Shown piece after piece: positions 47,986 through 60,436 of a DNA stretch of 64,000 nt (the stretch's first letter is position 1; each line of letters opens with the position of its first letter). Below the pieces are notes generated by a model. It saw nothing but the letters and a program-made list of their open reading frames with translations. It did no database searches and was not told the origin of the DNA. The stretch covers positions 10,332,039-10,396,038 of the forward strand of contig NC_051097.1 of NCBI RefSeq assembly GCF_901709675.1. Direction: 5' to 3'. A program made the translations under genes and the position numbers. This DNA comes from Syngnathus acus (taxonomy: Eukaryota > Chordata > Actinopteri > Syngnathiformes > Syngnathidae).

Positions 47986-48697
47986 ATGGCCGTGACCAAT
48001 CAACCGGGCAGGTATCCCGCCTCTGAGTTCCAGACCGGCCTATGCGACTTCTGCGACGATTGCGGAACATGTAAGTTTCTCTAAATTGCAGGGAAAGGGG
48101 GGGGAGAAAATCGGTTAACAATAAAACTCCCACACGGCAATAAATCGGCCAATAATAAAGATATAAAAAGGCTTGGCCTGAATCTTGAATTGAAGATGAA
48201 ACCTGACCTCTAATTCCTATTCTATTAATGTTTGACGAATTTGCGCACTGCTCATCTTCTTTCCTTTTCTGCGTCGGCAGGCTGCTACGGCCTGTGGTGC
48301 TTCCCGTGCTTGAGCTGCACCATCGCCGGCGACATGGATGAGTGCTGCCTGTGCGGCCTGAGCATGGCCATCCGCAGCGTCTACCGGACCCGCTACAATA
48401 TTAATGTACGAAACTACAAACCTTAGCTTGAGGACCCTTCAATGTCTATACAATTGTGACATCTCAACTATGTTTTGCTTTTCACTGCTGTTGCCCAACT
48501 TCCTTCCTGAAGAAGCATGTTTATTCAACCGAGCCATTGTTCGACGCAAAGTCAAAGACCTGCGTGTTTGCGCGCCGACATTGTGTTTGCAGGGTTCCCT
48601 GTTCAACGACTTCATCGCCAACGCGTGCTGCCTAGTGTGTAGCACCTGCCAGCTCAAGCGGGACATCGACCGGAGAAAGGAACAAGGCATCTTCTGA
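47986..48697 (+). CDS. plac8: PLAC8 / cornifelin family Cys-rich protein, complete, 3 coding exons, 104 aa
   Basis: PLAC8-family proteins are small cysteine-rich proteins of uncertain biochemical role, linked to immune cells, epithelia and, in fish and plants, to metal handling. Coding exons are 47986-48070, 48281-48405 and 48593-48697, which sum to 315 nt. Landmarks are GLCDFCDDCGTCCYGLWCFPCL, the CCLCGL segment and the C-terminal CQLKRDIDRRKEQGIF. Cysteines are clustered throughout, and the protein has no signal peptide. A likely non-coding first exon ends at about 47682. I use the plac8 symbol because its neighbours cops4 and lin54 match the human PLAC8 locus. By sequence alone it could equally be named cornifelin homologue, since teleosts have several paralogues. 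A poly(A) signal lies at 48935-48940. Confidence 0.85.
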
Positions 48698-48934
48698 AAA
48701 AGGAGCGCTTTGGCGCAAACCTCCTGACCTGGTGAGTCAAACATTACACATCGAAAGAATGAGAGCAGGTGGAAAAAGTGACTTAAATCTGATAGTCATG
48801 TGGTTTCATTTCGATAAGATGTCATATCAATTGTTTTATATTGCGCAGCGTTAACGCCTTTTCATTACCTGTTGCAGGTCTTATCAACTCTGAGAAGATC
48901 TAATCGTCTTTATGATTTGATATAGCCGGATTTC

Positions 48935-48940
48935 AATAAA
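48935..48940 (+). terminator. Poly(A) signal of plac8-like gene
   Basis: AATAAA lies 238 bp after the stop codon. Confidence 0.6.
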
Positions 48941-49131
48941 AGACATTTGAACTGGGAGTCAGCTTGTTTGAATCTATCGTCCTAATATAAAAGTAGTGCT
49001 TTGGCACTTTCCCGTACCACATTGTAGAAACGTAGTGCTTTGCCGCCATCTGCTGTTATTTTAGTATTTTTACAGTGATGCATTTGAGAGAGAAAAAAAA
49101 AAAACAGACTGAGCCAATAGCCGTGTGCACA

Positions 49132-49137
49132 TTTAAT
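49132..49137 (-). terminator. Candidate poly(A) signal of cops4 (ATTAAA variant)
   Basis: The minus strand reads ATTAAA about 275 bp after the cops4 stop. No closer AATAAA was found on that strand. Confidence 0.4.
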
Positions 49138-49410
49138 CATATTTCAGTGTCGATCGACACTGTGTGTCGTGACGTTGGCCATGTGACACGTAGCCAATAA
49201 AATGCCAGAGCTTGAACACGAGAGCACTCGCGTCGTCAACGCAAACATGAGTCACTGGGGCGCCCGCCGGGCTATAAACATGCCCTTGAAATATCCAGCC
49301 GATGGGACGTGAGCAGTGCAGGGGTGTCATTTCCTTTGGCGCACCTTGCGATGATGCTTTGGAGTGGCAAGAAAAAAAAAAACTCAAGAGGGCTTGGGGT
49401 GGGGTGATTT

Positions 49411-52021
<2,611 letters not shown>

Positions 52022-54215
52022 TGTCACACCGTCCCGGTTGTCAACAACGCCGCTTCCGCTGCCAAACGTGTAACTTCCGTTTAGAGGCGAATAATCAAAA
52101 AACCATTTTTAATATTTTTTATTTATAAAATCTATATCGACCGCTCAGTCCGACATTCAAATAGCATTTTTAAAATGTAATTTAGATAAAAACAAAAATC
52201 AAGGAAATCCCAAAGGTAATCCTCCTTACCGTCAATAGATGGCGGAATACGAAATGTTTTCATGGAGGCAACCGGCCACTTGGTTGTTTGGGACGTTCAC
52301 CTAAAACCATCGACTATATTGTATACCAATACACATATGTTGTATATGTATGGATTTTTTATTTTTATTTATTTTTTACTAATTCTGCATGGAAGGTACC
52401 TTGGGGGGGCTGAATTGCTGCTACTGTAACTTTAACAATGACGTATTGGTGACGTATGTGGAGGAAGGCGTGGCCGACCTGTGAAATGTCAGGGAGGAAT
52501 GGCGCTCGGCGCGGTATTTTGAACAATCGTCTTTTGCTTTCCTGGTTTCTCCCGCAAACGCCGGCTCGCGTCAGATAACTCAGGTAAGCGCGACTCGGTG
52601 CGGGAAGCTCGCCGCAGCTCCAGCGGAAAACACCACTACGCGTGGCTCTATATTTGTAAGGTGTACAAAATAAACGTAGAGCTGAAGCTAGCTCGGGTTA
52701 GCCTGCTCGCCAAGTTTGCTAGTAGTACAGCAGTTGTGCTCCTCGCCCTGGATGATGCCGTTTCGGACGGTTGACATCCCTTCATGAACAACCGGTTAAA
52801 AGCATTTTGCACCCTGGGGCAAATTAAATTCGCGTTCATGGTCGCATTAACTTGTCCAAGGTAGGCGCTAACGTTCCGCAGCACAGCACTAAGACGTTTT
52901 TTTGTTTTGTGCAAGGGTTGTTTTGGTGGCGTGATGTTCATTCACAACATTATTGCGTCTAAGGTCCACGTTGTTATTTTTACTGCCACCGAGCGTTTTA
53001 TTTTGATATGTTTAAGACGAGATATGCTTTATAATAACTCATGTCACCAAACAACCTGTTAAACAAAGTTATTTAAAAACAAACACACAGACACACAACT
53101 AAATTGAGTAAAAGAGGATACGTTAATCACTCCGTGCCTTTGAAACGAGACTATTTTCTTTCCACCATCGGAATGATCTCAAGTGACAGATGGGGAGAAG
53201 GGTTCTGGAAAAACTAAATTTAACTTTGCTCACCAAGTCTTTACTTATTCATTTCACTTTTGTGAACTTTTAGATCACTGTTTAATATATTTATACTTAT
53301 TATTATTAATTTGAAAAATAATAAATTCTGCTGTTAGCTCGGCCGTTAGCCGCGCAGCTAGCAGCACTGATGACGAGATAAAAATGGCGGATCTTTCGAA
53401 ATCCAAGCCCGGCCTGAAATAGTAACGCAGCCAAGTAAATAGCTCGCTTTCGCTCTCTTCCTTTGCCCGCGGACTAGGGCCTCCTTCCCGAGGTGGTTTT
53501 CATGTCCCTCCACACATACAAAGTAATACAACTTTCCGGCCGTTTTGCACAAAAGCAGTCGGTTAGCCAAGTGTGGGGGGCTAAGCGAGCCCCTCGGTGG
53601 GGAAGACGCAAGGATTCTACCCTGGGATGATGATGATAATGACGATATGATTATGTCATTAACCTGTAATCAGCTGTCGGCCTCGGCTGTAAGCCTTTTT
53701 GTTGACGGTAAAGGACGTTTTTCTGGCACGCTTAAATTCCAAAACGGGGTATTTTGGGTGGGTGGGCTAACGTTAGCTAGGCCACCCTGGCGGTTTGTTT
53801 ACGTTCACCTCAGAGCTTCTAAACGGGAACATAAACGCTCTTAGACAAGGCAGCTGCGCTTATTTTCAACGTTATCAACGAATTTAGGCTTGTGGGTTAT
53901 TAATATATTTGTCAACGAGTTGTACTGCATACCAGTACTATTACAAGTCTCTGAACCTTGACCTCTAAGTAGGCTTACCTCACATTTCCTTTTTTTGTTT
54001 GTTTATGTTGCAAACTTGGTCAGCTCTCTGCTTCCTCTATTGGTCGACGAGGGTGAATAAAGTTTTTTTTTTTTATCTGAACTCGAGATATTTATGCTCA
54101 TTTTTGACTGACATGGTCCAATTTTAAGAATCATAAGGGTGACTTTCGGTTGATATTTCGACGAGCCTGTTTGTCTTTTGTTAAAGGTGTGCCGGGGTGC
54201 CGAGTCATCGCCAAC
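52022..54215. other. cops4/lin54 divergent promoter region and lin54 5' UTR and first intron
   Basis: Two minus-strand CGGAAG (ETS) motifs at 52053-52058 and 52074-52079 sit just upstream of the cops4 start. A probable lin54 non-coding first exon ends at about 52583 before a strong donor (CAG|GTAAGC). The coding exon begins after acceptor AAAG near 54186. The roughly 1.6-kb intron between them contains no recognised exon. Confidence 0.55.
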
Positions 54216-57200
54216 ATGGACGTGGTGTCGCCCGAGCTCAACAGCCTCCTTCCAGATGAAATCATGGACATGGAGGCCGTTGAGGAGGTGGCTCAATCCA
54301 GCCAGGACGCGTCCGTCGCCATGGAAACGGATGCGTCCCCGGAGAGCGTTGTCACATCGACGGAGCACGTCGTCACATCGACGGAATACGTCTTATCAGC
54401 GTCAAGTTTGTCCTCCCCGCTGGTGACGCTGAGACCGGCGCTGGCCACCTCCACTGCCGCCACCAGGACCACGGACAGCATCGCGGGGACGACGGTCACC
54501 ACCAGCGCCTTGCAGAAGCTCACGGTGCCGCTCAGCATCTCCGCCGCCAACCATCAGATCATCCTCAACAAGGTGGCTTCGGCCCAGGCCACGGAGGCGG
54601 CGCGTTCGGTGGGGGGTCAAAAGCTTCTGGTGACCACCATCGGGAAGACGGGACAGCCCATCGTGCTGCAGCTGCCCCACGCCGCCGCCAAGGCAGGGGG
54701 AGCGGCGGGCGTGGCCGACGCAAAGTCCATCAAGTTGGTGGCCATCGGCGGGAGGTCGGATTTTAAGCCAGCGGTTGGGAGCGCAGTCGGCTTACAAGGG
54801 CAGCAGCTCCAAACCTTGCAGGTTGGTTCAAACGAGAACAATCGTATCGCTTTGCTTTGTAAGCAGAAATTTGAGATGCAGTCACTATTTAACCAAATAT
54901 TTCTGAGGTTGTTTTTTTGTCTCATGGTTACCATGCACCAGTATGTGCACTAGAAGGGCTTTAACCCAAATTGTTTTCATCTCATTTCAATCTCTTTTTT
55001 TTTTTTTGAATACTAAATTGAAAGAGTGCGCATTAAAGCGCGCTCCATGATGCTGCTTTCTTTATGACAGCTCGTCGAATTATGGATCGGACTGCTCTTG
55101 CATGAGCCTGCTGTTGTTTTGTTGTTGTCTTGGCTTAGATGTGGACAAATAATTCTGTCTCTTTCTCGATCCTTTGTCATGAACAGATTGCAAAGAAAAC
55201 GCCGGCGTCCTCCGCTCCGCCGATCAAGTACATCATCAACAAGCCGGTGAACAGCAAAGTGCTGAGTCCGCAGACATCGGGCTCTCCCGTCATTGCGGGT
55301 GAGTGACACTTTTTCAAACGCTCTCCGCGCGCGGTTAGCGATTCTGTAGCTAATGAGGGCGTCGTCTTCGCAGGACGTGTCCTGGCGCAGAATTCGCCGA
55401 CGATGCCTCAGAGGACGATCACTCTCACAGAGTCCCCGCACAACACCACCATCAGCATCCAGAGCATCGCCGGCAAAAAGATCGCCATCTCCCCCCTCAA
55501 GACCCCTAGCAAGGTGAAGCTTTGTGCCGACTCGACAGCCGTATGTTTCCATGAAATATACGTATTCCCAATGTTGGCTCCGTCTTACGCTTGTTTTCCC
55601 TCCAGGTGACGGTGGTGTCTGTGGCGTCGCCGACCTCCGGGGGGACTCAGAAGTCGATGACGCTGCCGGTCAGCGTGGCGCTAGGCCAGCAGATCCTCTC
55701 CATGCAACAATCTACCACGGTGTCGCCCGTCAAGGTGGCCGCCAGCCAGGCAGCGGCGCAGGTGAGCGACTATTTCAATCAGTGTGTTGTAAATTAAGAA
55801 GAATAAATATTCAGATTGCAAACCTTAATACTCATCGCCTATTGTCTTTTCTATTGTAAGCATTTTTGTTAGCAAAATAAAATTAAGTCCAACTCCCAAA
55901 TGCTCGTCCCTGAAATGAATCCCTCGTCCTCTTTCTAGAATATCAAATCGGTGCAGGCGCTGGGCGGCTCCCAATTCAAGACCATCATCCCGCTGGCGGC
56001 TCAGCCCAACATGCAGCCGATCCAGGTGCCGGGAAGCCGCTTCCATTACGTGCGCCTGGTCACGGCCACCACGGCAAGCGGCGCCGTGCAGCCCAGCGCT
56101 CTCAGCACCAGCACCATGCAGACAGGTGACTCAGATTGTGGCGGCGGCGGCGCTGTTCCCGAATGATGTTGTGGAAAACACAGACTAAACATGGCGCGTC
56201 CCACAGCTAAACCCATGGTGGTCAGCACGGGGGCGGTGAGAATGTCGGTCCCGATCGTTACGGCGCAGACGGTCAAGCAGGTAAAGCGGCGCACCAAAAA
56301 CACTTCTTGATCTTGTTCCTGATTCAAACTTGGGCTCATGCCCAATGCCGCGCTTCGCCCACAGGTGGCGCCCAAACCTCTAACGTCGGGAGCCCAAGTG
56401 ATAGGCGGCACAGCCACCCAGCAGCGCCTCATCATGCCCGCCACCGCGCTGCCGCAGCTCCAGCCCAACTTCGCCAACCTGCCGCCGGGCACCGTCCTGG
56501 CGTCGGCCCCGGGCGGCGGCAACGTGGGCTACGCCGTGTTGCCGGCGCAATACGTCACGCAGGTTTGGTGCCATTTTTAGTCCCAAATTTTGAGTTCCAC
56601 ACGATGTGATATTGACACGTGTGTATCCGCGTGTGTGACGTGAAGCTGCAGCAAGCGCCCATCGTGACCCTCGCCAATAACTCCACTTTTCAAACCTCCG
56701 CCGCCACCATCCAGACTCAGGCCCGGCTCCCGCTCAATGGGTGAGCACCCGACTCTATTTCCGGGGCGATCCGAGCGCTGATTTTAATATACGCAAGTGA
56801 CGTTCACGTTCTTGACTCGCAGCATGTCGGCCGAGGCGGCGTCGCGGCCGAGGAAACCATGCAACTGCACCAAGTCTCAGTGTCTCAAGCTGTGAGTGTC
56901 AACACGCCGTTGTGAAGGGCACGTTTCAAAATTCTTATGATGCGAGTTTTATTTGTATGCTTGGAATGTGTATGAACGACACACTTTGTCTGTCTTCAAT
57001 CTGCCCTCAAGATATTGCGACTGCTTCGCCAACGGCGAGTTCTGCAACAACTGCAACTGCAACAACTGCTTCAACAACCTGGAGCACGAGGCCGAACGCT
57101 CCAAAGCCATCAAGGTATGTCGCCGCCCGGCCTTTTCCAGCACGTCCGATTCGAGACACGAGCCTTGACGGTCAGCCCCTTTGTTTGTTTTTGACACAGA

Positions 57201-57982
57201 CGTGTTTAGACCGCAACCCGGAGGCCTTCAAGCCAAAGATCGGCAAGGGCAAAGAAGGCGAGTCGGACCGGCGCCACAGTAAAGGCTGCAACTGCAAACG
57301 GTCGGGTTGCCTGAAGAATTACTGCGAGTGCTACGAGGTGAGTCTTCAACTCGGCACGGCTTCCAAAACGAACCGGAGTTCTCGAGCTCCCTCTTCTCCT
57401 TTGGTGTTCTCGACCCAGGCCAAGATCATGTGCTCGTCCATCTGCAAGTGCGTCGGCTGCAAGAACTTCGAGGAGAGCCCCGAGAGGAAGACGCTCATGC
57501 ACCTAGCCGACGCCGCCGAGGTGAGGGTCCAGCAGCAGACGGCTGCCAAGACCAAGCTCTCCTCGCAGATCTCAGACCTGCTCAAGAGGACCACGCCCGT
57601 CATCTCAAGCGGCGGTGGCAGGTACCAAAACACTTTTGGAAAAACAAATCATAAAACACTTTACACCTAGTACCACCGCAAAAAATACTTGAATCTCAAC
57701 CTGGCAAATATTCCAATGTAGTTGCTCCAATTTTATTTCTGAAAAGTTTTTGTCTGTGCACTCATTTGTTCTCCTCCCAGACTCCCATACACGTTCGTTA
57801 CAAAGGAAGTGCTGGAGGCGACGTGCGAGTGCCTCCTGGAGCAGGCCAAGCGGGCAGAGCAGGCGCGGCAGCCTCAGGCGGAGGCAGAGCGCTTGATTCT
57901 GGAGGAGTTCGGACACTGTCTCATGAGGATCATCAACTCGGCGGGCAAAGCCAAAACAGACTGTGCCGGCATCAACAGCTAG
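54216..57982 (+). CDS. lin54: LIN54, DREAM/MuvB complex DNA-binding subunit, complete, 13 coding exons, 760 aa
   Basis: LIN54 is the MuvB subunit that binds CHR promoter elements and so controls cell-cycle genes through DREAM and B-MYB. Exons are 54216-54821, 55187-55298, 55374-55513, 55606-55761, 55939-56125, 56207-56280, 56365-56562, 56646-56740, 56823-56891, 57012-57114, 57200-57337, 57419-57621 and 57781-57982. The sum is 2283 nt (human 749 aa from memory). The N-terminal half is a Ser/Thr/Ala/Val-rich disordered region. The tandem CXC domain follows: CXC1 from about Cys536 ([16 protein letters not shown]) and CXC2 from about Cys610 ([16 protein letters not shown]). The DNA-contacting tyrosines are Tyr547 and Tyr621. 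The helical MuvB-binding C-terminus ends TDCAGINS. The start [18 protein letters not shown] matches the human start; the in-frame codons before it belong to the 5' UTR or intron. A duplicated heptapeptide lies near residues 45-58. Confidence 0.96.
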
Positions 57983-58639
57983 GCCGGCTCCGAACGGACA
58001 CATATGGAGCATCAGAGACGCTCGTTTTGGCGCAAAAGTAGCGCTCCGCTTCCAGCTTTTATTCCCCCCCCCCCCCCTTTTTATACTCTTTTGCTGTCCT
58101 CTTTCCTATCTGATGTTTTATGGTGAAAATATGGTGTCTAATGCTATATTTGTGCTCCCACTAGATAAAACGCAACACATTTTTGATATTTATTTTGACA
58201 AGTATTTGTAATTAGTCAGTGCTAATCTTATGTTGCTTACACTGTTCATTAATATTATTGTTATCATTATTAATAATAACCAAGGATACATCTATTCGGA
58301 ATCTGCGCACTTACGGAATGACTCAAAACTGGCCAAACATTTGCAATCCTCATGCTAAAGAAAAAGAACAGTATTTGGCGGATACACAATGGAAGAAGCA
58401 CAGAAATCAACAAAACATCCAAATCCGGCGGTGAGTATGATTGGTTGACAGTGTGGTGTGCCTTTTTACATGTTGGTGGAACACAGTACAACAGTTTTTA
58501 ATCGCTTCAAAACCACCCTAATACATTTTTGATTCATGCGCTTATTCATCTCCTGTCAATCACAAACACTATTGTAAAGAACGTATTCGGCATTACAGCA
58601 ACCTTGTGCAAAACTCTGTACATTAGCTAAATTGTACAA

Positions 58640-58645
58640 AATAAA
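58640..58645 (+). terminator. Candidate poly(A) signal of lin54
   Basis: AATAAA lies about 660 bp after the stop codon. Confidence 0.4.
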
Positions 58646-58939
58646 ACAAATATTTAGCTATGTATTGAATTCAAAACACAAAAACGTGATTTTCTTTTTC
58701 CTGTTGTGCTTACTATATCCGTGCAGTAGGTGGCGCGGTTTAACATCCAAAAACGCGACTCGATTAAAAGTAGTTTTTTTAGTGTTCGTTTTAGTCGCTC
58801 GAGGGCTCGAAATGGTGTTTTATATTTAAAGTGAATGATAGCAATTATTGACGAAGTTTTAAAAGCGGAGTACAGTGCAGTAAGACATGCATAGATGTTT
58901 AGCATTGCGTTGGGGACTTTTTTTTAATAACCGTCGAAG

Positions 58940-59450
58940 AAGAAAAGGCGGAAGTGGAGTCCTCCTTTCGAAGCACGGCGTGGTGGACGCACAGCAGGTA
59001 AAAAAATAAAGTTTTATTCATGTTATTGTCAAGTAAGTGTGTATTGAGTGTTGGAGACAAACTGAACTTCTCTTGGCGTGGCGTGTGGTTCTTGTGTATA
59101 TTAAAAGCGTATCGGTTTCGACTATTTTTCAGTTGAAGGGCTCAGAACGCACACAAAGCGGACCAGAAAAGTAAGTATTTTTAATTTCATGTTGATTATT
59201 GTGAGTTCATAGCCATCCCAATGATTATACCAATCACTACCCATCTGACCCATTCGCAAGTCTGGGAAAGATTATACACGACATAACGATGAGGGTTTAG
59301 GTCATTTAACTGAAAGTACTTGAACACGTGTAGATTTGCCATTTTTAATCACTTGGGTCTTTTTGTTTTGTGTTTTTACAGAGTTGTCCTAAAGTGGCTG
59401 TGGAAGACTGTTTTGTTCACCTATTAATAAATGTGTGCACTCTATTTTGT
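58940..59450 (+). ncRNA. Candidate short three-exon polyadenylated non-coding transcript
   Basis: Three consistently oriented pieces can be read. Exon 1 ends at 58997 (GCAG|GTAAAA), exon 2 is 59133-59170 (TTTTTCAG before, GTAAGT after), and exon 3 starts at 59382 (TTTTTACAG before). AATAAA lies at 59426-59431, followed by a GT-rich stretch. An ETS motif CGGAAGTG at 58949-58956 could mark the promoter. The spliced product would be about 160-170 nt. It has no ATG before the poly(A) signal, so it would be non-coding. No clear C/D or H/ACA snoRNA was found in the two introns. Alternatives are chance splice-like signals or alternative upstream exons of sec31a. Transcript data would decide. Confidence 0.35.
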
Positions 59451-59611
59451 GTTGTGGTTTTGTCTAACTTCATTTTCACGTGAACTTAAAAAGCACGATG
59501 CCAATTAAAAATATTTCTATACTCACAAAACACTTATAAATTATTTGAATGTTCTGGTATTCGCTGAGAAGTAAATCGCAAACTAACATGCTGGACGAAG
59601 CGGAATCAGAA

Positions 59612-59620
59612 CCGGAAGCG
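59612..59620 (+). promoter_or_regulatory. ETS motif near probable sec31a transcription start
   Basis: CCGGAAGCG occurs upstream of the probable first sec31a exon. This is a motif match only. Confidence 0.3.
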
Positions 59621-60045
59621 CCATGCTTTCTTCTTCGTGACCGGAGCAAGTTCTTCTTCGTGGGTGGAGGCTTCCGATTGACGCGTAGTGCCACGTTGAT
59701 GGAGCCCAGTGGGGACGTGGAAATTCAAGTGGAGAGCGAGCTCAGCAGGTACCGGTAGCTACGTGTAGCGGCCGTCCTGTCCTACGTGGGGGGGAGTTGT
59801 TTCAGCGTCAAAAGAAATTCAAAAGTAGCGAAAACAGCTTCTTGTCAGTTCCCCCCCCTCCCCATTAATTAATTTTATGCCTGCGCGTATATGTGACAAG
59901 GACCACGGAGAAAAGCAAAGTAACGCAAGGTAAGCCAATTGATCAGCTGTCAGCTTCCCACTAAGCCTATTTATTAAATAGCATCGTCTTGCAATACTTG
60001 CTGTATATTTTTAAGTCACGGTTGGTTAATTAAAGACTCCGTGCA

Positions 60046-60115
60046 TGGGTGTGAATGTGAAAGTAATCGTGTTTGTCTGGATGGTGCCCTGCAGATTTGC
60101 CGGCGACCAGTCCAG
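60046..60115. repeat. Degenerate copy of an abundant teleost dispersed repeat (opposite orientation to 43212-43290)
   Basis: It reads GTGTGAATGTGAAAG, GTTTGTCTGGATGGTGCCC, then GGCGACCAGTCCAGG. This is the same family word order I recognise in the adamts6 intron 3 copy, reversed. Confidence 0.6.
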
Positions 60116-60436
60116 GTTCTTCTCTAGCCAAGTCATTTTAGGTTAATTGAAGACACAATTAAATTGAAGCGTATTCAATTAAGTTAAGTTGACTTCTGGC
60201 AAGAGAAGCGGTACTGGACTTTAGTCATAATCCGTGTCCAATTTATGGTCTCCCCCAGGGCACCAAATTGCTCACAATGGCTCTAAGTAGCCTGGGGGCC
60301 TGTTCCAAAAAATAGATTAAAAAAGCAGTGATGAATCATATGATTTATATCCTTTTTTTATTTTGGGTGTCATGTCCTTCCATAAGAAATGGCTCGAACA
60401 AGATATAAAGCTAAAAAAAATGTCAATATTTTCAGA

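Larger units (their letters stand above)
48698..49410. other. Convergent 3' region of plac8-like gene and cops4
   Basis: Only 3' UTR sequence and candidate poly(A) signals for both strands are seen. Confidence 0.5.
57983..60436. other. Intergenic region between lin54 and sec31a
   Basis: The left part is the lin54 3' UTR, with AATAAA at 58640-58645. A candidate spliced transcript lies at 58940-59450. Non-coding sec31a 5' exons are likely at 59600-59930, with possible donors after 59748 and after 59929. A teleost dispersed repeat copy lies at 60046-60115. No THAP9-like coding sequence is seen, although mammals carry THAP9 here. Confidence 0.5.

Noticed and set aside
59171-59381. Possible C/D snoRNA in the second intron of the ncRNA candidate (AATGATTA, CTGA, CGATGA, CTGA words)
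   Set aside because: The boxes deviate from RTGATGA and no terminal stem pairs the ends.
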